64,000 nt of DNA, from NCBI GenBank assembly GCA_903819975.1, contig CAIJFI010000004.1:248001-312000 (forward strand), given 5' to 3'. The notes beneath the pieces are model-generated. The model worked only from the letters and a program-made list of their open reading frames with translations, did no database searches and was not told the origin of the DNA. The stretch's first letter is position 1, and each line of letters begins with the position of its first letter. This document shows positions 21,683-30,772 of the stretch, one piece after another. The stretch comes from an uncultured Bacteroidota bacterium. GTDB taxonomy: Bacteria; Bacteroidota; Bacteroidia; Chitinophagales; Chitinophagaceae. The translations under genes were made by a program, and so were the position numbers.

Positions 21683-22525
21683 ATGAAAAAAGCCTTATTA
21701 GCCATTGTACTATTAATAGGTTCACTTACAAGCCTTTCTGCTCAAATGAAAGAAGGTAAAATTGTATATACTCAGAAAATTAATATGTGGCGTATGATAA
21801 CCGATCCGGAGATGCGTGCAAGAATTCCTGAATTTAGAACCTCTCAATTTGAACTTTTATTTAACGATCAAGCAAGTTTATACAGAACAGTTCCAGATGA
21901 CGAAGCTCCAGATCCATTTGCAAACAACAGCGGAGACAGAGGTGGACAAAGATTTATGATGCGTATGCCTGAAACTTCTACATACACTAATTTAGTTAGT
22001 CAGACACAGTATGAGTCAAGAGCTATGTATGAAAAAACGTTTTTAATTATTGATTCATTAAAGCCATTTAAGTGGAAAATTTCAGAAGAAACTAAAACTA
22101 TTGCAAAACACTTATGTAAGAAAGCGACTACTTCTATAGTAGCTCAAAGTATTAGAATGGGTGGCGGTGGATTTAGAATGGGCCGAAATAATGGCAATAA
22201 TGCAGATACTGCTAAAAAGGAAAATGCTGCAATCACACCAAAAGAAACAGAGGTTGCCGTTTGGTATACAGAAGAAATTGCAGCATCGGTTGGTCCAGAT
22301 AATTATACTGGATTACCAGGTGCTATTTTAGAAGTGGACATGGATAATGGTGCAAACGTAACTACAGCAACAGAAGTAACTTCTAAGTATGCTAAAAAAG
22401 AACTCGTACAGCCTACTAAAGGCGACAAAATGAACAAAGCTCAGTTTCAGGATGCGATGAAGAAAATTATTGAGGACATGCAAAAAGGCGGAGGAATGGG
22501 AGGAATGAGAATTAGAATGAACTAG
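21683..22525 (+). CDS. GLPGLI family protein
   Basis: GKIVYTQKINMW; WYTEEIAASVGPDNYTGLPGAILEVD contains the diagnostic GLPGxI motif. Confidence 0.9.
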   Translation: MKKALLAIVLLIGSLTSLSAQMKEGKIVYTQKINMWRMITDPEMRARIPEFRTSQFELLFNDQASLYRTVPDDEAPDPFANNSGDRGGQRFMMRMPETSTYTNLVSQTQYESRAMYEKTFLIIDSLKPFKWKISEETKTIAKHLCKKATTSIVAQSIRMGGGGFRMGRNNGNNADTAKKENAAITPKETEVAVWYTEEIAASVGPDNYTGLPGAILEVDMDNGANVTTATEVTSKYAKKELVQPTKGDKMNKAQFQDAMKKIIEDMQKGGGMGGMRIRMN

Positions 22526-22529
22526 TTAT

Positions 22530-24599
22530 TTAATATGGACCTTTGATATTCCAGGTCCAACCAAGTGCAATGCTGCGTGGCTCCCCAATATAATAGGAGT
22601 ACGCAGCATTTCCTTTTACACTAAAATTTTTGGTAGCCATAGTTGAATAATAAGTGTTTGTTACATTTAATACATGCAACCATAGTTCAGATTTTTTTAT
22701 TTTATAGTTAAGTCTATAATTAAGCACATTAAATCCAGGGTATTTTGTGGCATTTACTTCATCCATAAAATATTCACTTTGGTGCTGCCATTCTAATGAG
22801 CAGTTTAAGTTATTGGTAAGCCTATAGTTTCCACTTAGGTTACTCCAATAATTTGGAGCAGCACTCATCTCTTTACCATTTACGTCTGTTCCTTTTATAG
22901 TAGTACTTATATAATTGTGTTTTGCAATTGTAGCACTCCAGTTAAGTTCAAAACGCTTGTTATGCTTGTATTTAATTTGATATTCAACTCCTATATGTTT
23001 AGTGCTCCCACTGTTTTGATTTAAATTAACTCCGTCTGTTTGTCTTACAGAAATGATTTCGTTTTTACCTAATAATTGATAAAGTGAAAATTCTGCATAC
23101 CATTTATTATGCGCATACCAACCACCAGCTTCTATATTATTAAAAGATTGAGGAAGTAAGTATGGCACTCTTATAGCGTTGTATATTTCTGTTATTTGCG
23201 GCGGTACAAATCCTTCGCTATAATTTACATAAATACCTGTAACACCTTTGTTATAAGTAATTCCTGCTTTAGGGGTTAGGCTATTAAAATTGTTATTGGA
23301 GCTTGGCGTTCCATTGGCAATTTGGTTTCTAAATAGATATTCGTAATGGTCATAACGCAATGCCATATTAAGCTTAACAGCAGAACTGATATTGGAAATC
23401 AAGTCTATAAATACAGCTTGATTTTTTATTTTAGTTTGATAAAAAGTTAAAGTAGAATCAATAACTGGATAACTATACTTGGTATATTTTCCAATACTGG
23501 TATCCTTATAAATGTCTATATAATTTGCTTTTAAATGTTGATTGGTAATATCAGCAGTTCCGCCAATTATAATTTTACTATTAAAATCTTTGATGGAAAT
23601 TATATGTTGAAGGTCTACTACATAAGAATTAAATACATTTTGGTTTGTTTGTCCTTTAAATTTTGTCGGATTACTGGTGGACGCAATAGAATAAGTTGGA
23701 TTTTGATCCATTGTATTGTCACGGTACATTAAATTCAGAATGGTATTGTTAGCTTCATTCCATTTATAAGATAAGTTTTGTCTAAGTCTTAAAGCATTAA
23801 TTTTTCGGAAAGTAAAAGTTTGTAAAGAATTAAAGTTGTGTTGCGCAAAATGAATACTATCAACCGATCCTGTCATTTGAGCGAAGTAATCTATGTATTG
23901 TATAGTATTGTATCCGGAAAGTTTAGCATTGGTCTTAAAGTCATGCCTTATACTTACTGCCTTTTTTGAAAAATCACTATAATCTATTGGGCCATTTTGT
24001 TGACTCGCCCAATTTGTATTAATAAGCCAACCACCTTTTTTAGTAGGGAAACCAAAATTTAGGTCAGTTTTCCTTAGTCCTAAAGCATTAATTTGACCAC
24101 TAATATTTAAGATTCGTGTACTAGGAGTTGGATGAGTTAATACATTAACAACACCTCCAATTGCTTCTGCTCCATACAAAGCCGATGCAGGTCCTTTAAT
24201 TATTTCAATATTTTGAATCGCAGATGTATTGATTTCTATAAGGGCATTGTTACTGAATAAGCCACTAGACCTAATGGGCATTCCATCTTCCAAGTATAAA
24301 TACAAGCCCTTTAAAGATATGGGCTGTCTTATAGCCATCATATGTTGTTCGTTTCCAATACTAGGCATGTATACCCCGCTCACTTTGTTTAATAAGAAGT
24401 CTATTCGAGCTGGCTTTGTTTCTTGAATTATTTTTTCATTGATGACGGATATCGCAATTGGGGATTCTGTGCGCTTTGTAGATAATTTGTTTGCAGACAC
24501 CACCACAGTATTCAATACTTTATAACTGCTATCCTGAGCAAAGCCTTTCATGTTAGTTAGAAATAGGCATCCAAGTAAAAGGCTAAAAGAAATCTTCAT
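22530..24599 (-). CDS. TonB-dependent receptor
   Basis: Plug KPARIDFLLNKVSGVYMPSIGNEQHMMAIRQP..., IEIIKGPASALYGAEAIGGVVNVLTH; ends 4 nt from the convergent GLPGLI gene. Confidence 0.92.
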   Translation of the reverse strand: MKISFSLLLGCLFLTNMKGFAQDSSYKVLNTVVVSANKLSTKRTESPIAISVINEKIIQETKPARIDFLLNKVSGVYMPSIGNEQHMMAIRQPISLKGLYLYLEDGMPIRSSGLFSNNALIEINTSAIQNIEIIKGPASALYGAEAIGGVVNVLTHPTPSTRILNISGQINALGLRKTDLNFGFPTKKGGWLINTNWASQQNGPIDYSDFSKKAVSIRHDFKTNAKLSGYNTIQYIDYFAQMTGSVDSIHFAQHNFNSLQTFTFRKINALRLRQNLSYKWNEANNTILNLMYRDNTMDQNPTYSIASTSNPTKFKGQTNQNVFNSYVVDLQHIISIKDFNSKIIIGGTADITNQHLKANYIDIYKDTSIGKYTKYSYPVIDSTLTFYQTKIKNQAVFIDLISNISSAVKLNMALRYDHYEYLFRNQIANGTPSSNNNFNSLTPKAGITYNKGVTGIYVNYSEGFVPPQITEIYNAIRVPYLLPQSFNNIEAGGWYAHNKWYAEFSLYQLLGKNEIISVRQTDGVNLNQNSGSTKHIGVEYQIKYKHNKRFELNWSATIAKHNYISTTIKGTDVNGKEMSAAPNYWSNLSGNYRLTNNLNCSLEWQHQSEYFMDEVNATKYPGFNVLNYRLNYKIKKSELWLHVLNVTNTYYSTMATKNFSVKGNAAYSYYIGEPRSIALGWTWNIKGPY

Positions 24600-24658
24600 A
24601 ATTGCAAATTTAGTAGTTAATTTAGTTCTTGCCTATTTAGTCAATTAAAACAACATTT

Positions 24659-25945
24659 ATGAAAAAGCTATTTATCTCTTTGTTTTTGCTTTGTTTAATT
24701 CAAAAATCATTTACACAAGTAAAAACTGTACAAGAACAAGCTAAAATAGTGAACGAGCTTCTTTCGGATCGTATCAATAATTTGTTGCCAACATTAATGA
24801 CTAAACATAATTTGGATTGCTGGGTAATGATAACTAGAGAATACAACGAAGACCCTATTGTAAAAACCTTCTTGCCAGCTGAATGGTTGGCGGCTAGACG
24901 TAGAACCATTTTGGTATTTTATAATAATCCAAAAACGAATAAGCTTGAAAAATATGCGATTGCAAGATATCCAGTAGGCAAAGAAATACAAGCAGCTTGG
25001 GATGTTGATAAGATACCTGATCAATGGGTTGCTTTAACTAGTTTACTTGAAAAACTAAATCCAAATAAAATCGCACTTAATACATCTTCGGATTTTGCAC
25101 ATGCAGATGGACTTGATCATACCGAGTATAATGAATTCATAAATAATTTAAAACCAAAAGACAAAGAGAAAGTGGTTTCTTCTCAACCCCTTGCTGTTGC
25201 TTGGTTAGAAACAAGAACTGCTAAGGAAATGGCGTACTATCCAATTCTTTTGGAAATCACGCACGCTATAATCAAAGAGGGTTTTAGCAATAAGGTTATC
25301 AAAGTAGATCAAACAACCACAAACGATTTGGAATGGTGGTTTAGACAAAAATTGAGTGATATGGGATTATCCACCTGGTTTCATCCTTCTGTTGAAATTC
25401 AAAGAAGGAATGCAAATATTACAGACGAAACTATACACCGAGGAGATTTTTTACATGTTGATTTTGGTATTAGTTATTTAAGATTAAATTCGGATGTGCA
25501 AGAGCAAGCTTATGTTTTACTAGCTAACGAAAAAAGTGTACCAGAAAATTTAGAAGCAGCTTTAGCCAAAACAAATCAACTACAAGACATTTTAACTTCG
25601 AATTTTGCAGTTGGAAAATCTGGAAATGAGATTTTAGCAGGAGCGCTAACTGAAGCAAAAAATAAAAGCATTCAAGCTAGCATTTATACCCATCCAATTG
25701 GATTTAATGGTCATGCAGCTGGTCCCACTATTGGAATGTGGGATATGCAAAATGGAGTGCCAGGTTCGGGCGATTATAAAATGAATGCCAATACTTGTTA
25801 TTCGATAGAGTTAAATGCAATGCATCAATTAAAAGGTTGGGATAAGCCCGTAAGAGTAGCGCTTGAGCAGAATGGATTTTTTAATGGAACTACTTTTAAA
25901 TATATTGATGGTAGACAAACTAAAGTGATTTCTATTTCCTTTTAA
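24659..25945 (+). CDS. M24 family metallopeptidase (Xaa-Pro aminopeptidase-like), exported
   Basis: Signal peptide; FLHVDFGISYLRLNSDVQ, HPIGFNGHAAGPTIG and YSIELNA metal-ligand motifs. Confidence 0.88.
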   Translation: MKKLFISLFLLCLIQKSFTQVKTVQEQAKIVNELLSDRINNLLPTLMTKHNLDCWVMITREYNEDPIVKTFLPAEWLAARRRTILVFYNNPKTNKLEKYAIARYPVGKEIQAAWDVDKIPDQWVALTSLLEKLNPNKIALNTSSDFAHADGLDHTEYNEFINNLKPKDKEKVVSSQPLAVAWLETRTAKEMAYYPILLEITHAIIKEGFSNKVIKVDQTTTNDLEWWFRQKLSDMGLSTWFHPSVEIQRRNANITDETIHRGDFLHVDFGISYLRLNSDVQEQAYVLLANEKSVPENLEAALAKTNQLQDILTSNFAVGKSGNEILAGALTEAKNKSIQASIYTHPIGFNGHAAGPTIGMWDMQNGVPGSGDYKMNANTCYSIELNAMHQLKGWDKPVRVALEQNGFFNGTTFKYIDGRQTKVISISF

Positions 25946-25966
25946 TCGCATATAACTTATTGACAA

Positions 25967-26003
25967 AAACGAGAGCGCCCCTAAACTAGGGGCGCTCTCG
26001 TTT
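25967..26003. terminator. Strong inverted repeat terminator
   Basis: AAACGAGAGCGCCCCT / AGGGGCGCTCTCGTTT, 16-bp arms, 5-nt loop. Confidence 0.85.
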
Positions 26004-26029
26004 CATCTATTATTTAAAACAGTTCTAAA

Positions 26030-26317
26030 CTATAAAGTAACAACACTATTTGTTGTACCAAACACATTAGCAGCATGTGCTTCGGCTTGGTCATCATTTA
26101 ACCATATTTTTTTATCTGCAAAATACTTAAACTCGTGTGTAGATTCTTTTGGTAAATTTACTTCTGCAGTAAATAAGCCGTCTTTCTTTTTAGTCATGGC
26201 AAGACCTTTTTTCCATTCGTTGTTTAATCCTAAAATGTCAACTTTTTTTGCTTCAGCGTTTAAAGTGAATTTTACTTTAACGTAGTCCTTAGTTTTGAAG
26301 TATTTTTTTTCTATCAT
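26030..26317 (-). CDS. Small isoamylase early-set (CBM48/E-set) domain protein
   Basis: VKFTLNAEAKKVDILGLNNEWKKGLAMTKKKDGLFTAEVNLPKESTHEFKYFADKKIWLNDDQAE, a typical E-set glycogen-binding pattern. Confidence 0.75.
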   Translation of the reverse strand: MIEKKYFKTKDYVKVKFTLNAEAKKVDILGLNNEWKKGLAMTKKKDGLFTAEVNLPKESTHEFKYFADKKIWLNDDQAEAHAANVFGTTNSVVTL

Positions 26318-26445
26318 GGTTGTATTATTATTTCTTAATCTTAATACCTTTTTTATAAAAAAGTAACCCGATTTTTTATTTAAAATCCAATACTAACAAA
26401 CAGTCTTTGCTATTTAGCCTTTATCAATCGTTTGCGATAGGTACA

Positions 26446-26480
26446 AAAAAATGTCCCTCTTTTTGTAGAGGGACATTTTT
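26446..26480. terminator. Inverted repeat terminator
   Basis: AAAAAATGTCCCTCT / AGAGGGACATTTTT around a short loop, downstream of the phosphate transporter gene. Confidence 0.75.
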
Positions 26481-26513
26481 GAAATCTCAATTGGGATTTA
26501 TCTACGAATTAAA

Positions 26514-28226
26514 TTACTTCATAAAATAGTGAACTGTTAAATAGGTAAGAGCAGCTAAAACACCACTTACTGGAATGGTTAATACCCAAGCCCATAATAA
26601 GTTGGTTGTTACTCCCCAACGCACTGCACTTAATCTTTTTGTTGCACCAACGCCAATGATGGATCCTGTAATGGTATGTGTTGTAGAAACAGGGATACCC
26701 ATTTGGCCTGTAAAGAACAAGGTAAATGCACCTGCAGTCTCTGCAGCAACACCTTCTAATGGAGTTACTTTAGTGATTTTTGATCCCATTGTTTTTACAA
26801 TTTTCCAACCCCCACTCATAGTTCCTAATCCGATAGAAAGGTAACAAGCAACAGGAACCCATCCAGGTAATTGTCCAAATTCTTGTATACTTCCGTTTGC
26901 AATTAAAGCAGCACCAATGATACCCATCACTTTTTGAGCGTCGTTACCACCGTGACCAATACTAAATGCAGCAGAACTAAACAACTGCAATTTTTTAAAC
27001 ATATTTGCAACAGTATATGCAGTAGGAGTTTTAATTTTTTCTACATATAAGTAGATCATCATAAAAATTATTGAAGCTCCAATAATTCCATAAACAATAA
27101 TTGAATTATCAGCTTTATCAATTTCGTCAGAGAATGATTTTTCAATATTGAATTTTTCAATTTTTGCCTTGACTTTGTCAATGTTTTTATCTTGGATTGG
27201 ATAAATATCATTCATTGCAACAATTGTAGAATCCGAGCTGATTTTATGTGCTAAAAATAATTTCAATGGTTCTTTATAGCCTTCGGTTTTATCTTTAGCT
27301 ATATCATATTCAGCCTTAGCTTCTTTATTTTCTGGAGCTTTTGCTTCAATTACTAGAAAGTCATTTGAATTACGAACGGCATCTTTTAATTTACTTGCTG
27401 CTACCCCGTTTAACCATCCATTTTCAAAAGCAACTTTTGCAATTTTGTCAGCACTTGAATTATCGAAATCACTTAAGTATGGTTCTATTTTTTTGTAATT
27501 CTCATTTGCTTTTGCAAGCTTTTCTTCATTCACTTTAATTTTAGAAAGAATTACGGTATCGCCATTTTTTATTTTCAATTCCTCTTTTAAATTCTTTGAT
27601 TCTTTTTCGTATTTATCTATACCATAAAACTTTTGTACGTTTTCTTTTATCTTACTGTCTTCAAAACGATCAAACATTAAAACAGTTCCAAGGGTCGCTA
27701 GGGAAATAATTACTAATCGCCACCATATATTCCGCATGATAGTAACTAATGTTATAAATACAGATATTATAATTCCTATAATAGGGGCCAAGAATATAAA
27801 TAGTATTGTTTTTATGATCGTGTCCGAATCAACTATCTTAGCCCAAGAATAATCTATGCCTTTAATCATTAAAGCATGCGCAATTGCTGCTCCAGCAAAT
27901 CCACCAATTAAGGTATGAGATGAAGAAGAAGGTATACCATACCACCAGGTTAAAAGGTTCCAAAAAATAGCTGCCAATAATCCAGAAAAAATTACTGGTA
28001 ATGTAATAAAGTCCTTATAAACTGTTTTGCTAATAGAGTTTGCTACAGCATGGTCTTTAAAAATCCAAAATGCAACTGAATTAAATAATGCAGCCCACAA
28101 CACAGCTTGAAGTGGTGTTAATACTTTAGTAGAAACTACGGTTGCAATTGAATTGGCTGCATCGTGGAATCCATTTATGTAGTCAAATATAAGCGCAAGC
28201 GCAATAATGATAATTAATAAAGTCAT
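26514..28226 (-). CDS. Inorganic phosphate transporter, PiT family, with large central insertion
   Basis: DYINGFHDAANSIATVVSTKVLTPLQA and GHGGNDAQKVMGIIG PiT signature repeats. Confidence 0.93.
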   Translation of the reverse strand: MTLLIIIIALALIFDYINGFHDAANSIATVVSTKVLTPLQAVLWAALFNSVAFWIFKDHAVANSISKTVYKDFITLPVIFSGLLAAIFWNLLTWWYGIPSSSSHTLIGGFAGAAIAHALMIKGIDYSWAKIVDSDTIIKTILFIFLAPIIGIIISVFITLVTIMRNIWWRLVIISLATLGTVLMFDRFEDSKIKENVQKFYGIDKYEKESKNLKEELKIKNGDTVILSKIKVNEEKLAKANENYKKIEPYLSDFDNSSADKIAKVAFENGWLNGVAASKLKDAVRNSNDFLVIEAKAPENKEAKAEYDIAKDKTEGYKEPLKLFLAHKISSDSTIVAMNDIYPIQDKNIDKVKAKIEKFNIEKSFSDEIDKADNSIIVYGIIGASIIFMMIYLYVEKIKTPTAYTVANMFKKLQLFSSAAFSIGHGGNDAQKVMGIIGAALIANGSIQEFGQLPGWVPVACYLSIGLGTMSGGWKIVKTMGSKITKVTPLEGVAAETAGAFTLFFTGQMGIPVSTTHTITGSIIGVGATKRLSAVRWGVTTNLLWAWVLTIPVSGVLAALTYLTVHYFMK

Positions 28227-28237
28227 CAGGTGTTAAA

Positions 28238-28885
28238 TTAAGCGTACTTGATAATGATTGATTCAATTACATTTGAAACGTCTTCAATTTTATCAGTTGC
28301 AATTTCAAGCACTTGATAAATCTCTCTTTTTTTAATAACTTCTTTGAAGTCATTTTCTTGTTCAAATAGTTTTTCAATGCTCATATCAAATACATCATCT
28401 GCTTGATTTTCGATGCTATTTACTTTAATCATAGCTTCGGTCATTTCCTTAATATTTTTCATGTTACGAAGTCCCATCACTGCCTTTTTAGTTTCAGCTG
28501 TACCTTGAAGGATTAATTCTGCCAACTTGTGAATTCCTGTATCGTTAGGGTTCACTTTGTAAAAGTTGATCTTTTTAGCAGATGCATATATATAGTCAGC
28601 GATATCATCTAATGAAGTTGCTAAGTAGTGTATATCCTCTCTATCAAATGGAGTGATAAAGTTTCTTCCTAATTCTGTGAAAATGTTATGCGTTAAATCA
28701 TCATTTTTATGTTCTAAATTTTCAATTTGAGCCAAAATATTAGCTCTTACATCAGCATCTGGCTCATTCACCATTTCCTTAAGCTTTACGCCCATTTGTT
28801 GTACATGCTCAGATACTTCTTCAAATAGTTGAAAAAATACTCTGTCTTTTGGTAAGAAAATCTTCATGATTGAATTAAAGTCCAT
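28238..28885 (-). CDS. DUF47 (PhoU-like) protein, partner of PiT transporter
   Basis: FFQLFEEVSEHVQQMG, FITPFDREDIHYLATSLDDIADYIY; adjacent to PiT. Confidence 0.9.
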   Translation of the reverse strand: MDFNSIMKIFLPKDRVFFQLFEEVSEHVQQMGVKLKEMVNEPDADVRANILAQIENLEHKNDDLTHNIFTELGRNFITPFDREDIHYLATSLDDIADYIYASAKKINFYKVNPNDTGIHKLAELILQGTAETKKAVMGLRNMKNIKEMTEAMIKVNSIENQADDVFDMSIEKLFEQENDFKEVIKKREIYQVLEIATDKIEDVSNVIESIIIKYA

Positions 28886-29063
28886 AACTAAATTTTTGTG
28901 GTTGATTGTAGGTTGTAAAGTTGCCGTTTTAGGTATGAATTTATAATAATTCTAGATTACTAAATTGTTAACAAATGGATTGGCATTATTATGTAATAAA
29001 CTAAAAAAGCAGGTTTAGATACGCCTTTTAAACAATGGCAGATGCCAGTAAGTTGCTTAATGA

Positions 29064-29093
29064 AAAAGGGAAGTAGTTTCCTACTTCCCTTTT
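29064..29093. terminator. Inverted repeat terminator
   Basis: AAAAGGGAAGTAG / CTACTTCCCTTTT, 4-nt loop. Confidence 0.7.
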
Positions 29094-29260
29094 GTAAAAT
29101 CCATAGCTTTCCCCCAAAAGCTGACACAATATCTATAAATCTTCAAATCCTAATATGTAAGTAGGTAATCAAATGAGTGGCGTAATAGGTTATTTCTTAT
29201 CTTTAATTAGATTATTGTCATATATAATACGTTACTTTCCTATTAAATTATTGAAAATCA

Positions 29261-30673
29261 ATGAGTTACTTTTTTAAGAAAAATCCAATATTTTTTCTCT
29301 TTTTCTTGTCCTTGATGAGTGTTAACGCTATTGCGCAGGGCTTAGATTCGGTTTATAAAGCTCCTAATAATCCATTTATTCAAAAAATTATAGAACTAAA
29401 GGACTTTAATATTCAAATAATCCTGTCTCCAGAAACAGGCCCTTTGCCTTTAGCCAACACCATGATGGCTGCAAATGCACAACACTTGATAAAAAATGGG
29501 TCAGATATATATATTATGATTCAGCAAACAGGCTTTATTTATAAGTTAACTAGTTATGATTCAACTACTTGCACTTATAAAAGGATCGACCACACCATTA
29601 ATTTGAACTATAACATAAATTGTAACACTTTTTTTTACCAAAATCAACTGTTTAGTTTTGGCGGGTATGGTTTTTGGAAAAATAATGGGCATTTAAGAAA
29701 ATTCAATTTTGAAGATCGTGAATGGGATATCATTCCGTTAGACAAGGAAGTGATCTCTAGCCAGTTTGTATGGTTTGACGAAAAAGCTGGTAGATTATAT
29801 GTTCCTTTTCAAAGAATCATTAATGCAGGTATTGAGGGTGATGAAAATATTAAGGGGATACCTGAATTTACAAGTCATTATTTGGATTTAAAAACGCACA
29901 AATGGGAAAAGATAGGAGATTTAGAATCTGGATCAAGGGATTTATTGGTAAATGATGTTTCCTCAAGTGCTTATTTAACCTATACTGGCGGCTTATTACA
30001 TTTGGTACATGATGGTACCTATCTTTTTGATTTTATTCATAACAAAATGTATAAATCAAAAAATGCTGATTTAAGCCAATTTTTAATAAGAAGGGCTTCC
30101 TTCGTAAATATGTTTATTTATAAGGGCCATATTTATAGTTATAATGTTGGAACTAAAACTTTTAATTTATACCCTTTTAAAATCTCTGACTTTGAATTGT
30201 TAAAGTCTAATATGTGGGGTTCTTCCACCCAGTTATACTATATATTATTAGCAGTTACATTAATTAGCATCTTAATAGTTTTTTCAATTTGGTTGTTTAA
30301 TAGAAGTGTTAAACGTAAGCTAGAATTAACTCAATTAAAATTATTAAAGAATAAAACGGTTACACAGGCTTTTACTGGAACCGAGGTTTCACTTATTAAT
30401 TTATTACTCACTTCTTCGCTTAAAAATGAAAATGTTGAAATTTATCAAATCAACCACGTTCTTGGTATTAAGGATAAAAACATTGGACTTCAGAAAAAAG
30501 TTAGAAGCGATGTAATGAAGGCTATTAATGATAAATACGAGTTTATTACACAAGCAAATACAAGCTTAATTGGTAGCAGTAGGAAGATAGATGACAAGCG
30601 TTTTTACGAGTATTTTATTACCCCATCTGAGGTTAAAACTATTCAAAGAATTATTAATAATAACGCTGAATAG
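29261..30673 (+). CDS. Kelch/beta-propeller-like periplasmic domain + TM + uncharacterised cytoplasmic C-terminal domain
   Basis: Signal peptide; FSFGGYGFWKNNGHLRKFNFEDREWDIIP kelch-like repeat; TM YYILLAVTLISILIVFSIWLF; basic/helical about 110-aa C-terminus. Confidence 0.6.
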   Translation: MSYFFKKNPIFFLFFLSLMSVNAIAQGLDSVYKAPNNPFIQKIIELKDFNIQIILSPETGPLPLANTMMAANAQHLIKNGSDIYIMIQQTGFIYKLTSYDSTTCTYKRIDHTINLNYNINCNTFFYQNQLFSFGGYGFWKNNGHLRKFNFEDREWDIIPLDKEVISSQFVWFDEKAGRLYVPFQRIINAGIEGDENIKGIPEFTSHYLDLKTHKWEKIGDLESGSRDLLVNDVSSSAYLTYTGGLLHLVHDGTYLFDFIHNKMYKSKNADLSQFLIRRASFVNMFIYKGHIYSYNVGTKTFNLYPFKISDFELLKSNMWGSSTQLYYILLAVTLISILIVFSIWLFNRSVKRKLELTQLKLLKNKTVTQAFTGTEVSLINLLLTSSLKNENVEIYQINHVLGIKDKNIGLQKKVRSDVMKAINDKYEFITQANTSLIGSSRKIDDKRFYEYFITPSEVKTIQRIINNNAE

Positions 30674-30772
30674 CCCGAAATGTCATAGTAGTGTCAAATT
30701 ATGAGCTTATTGAGGTAATTATTGATGCTCATTTATAAGTGTGTTTACAATTCTTTTGAACTTTGTATTCAA

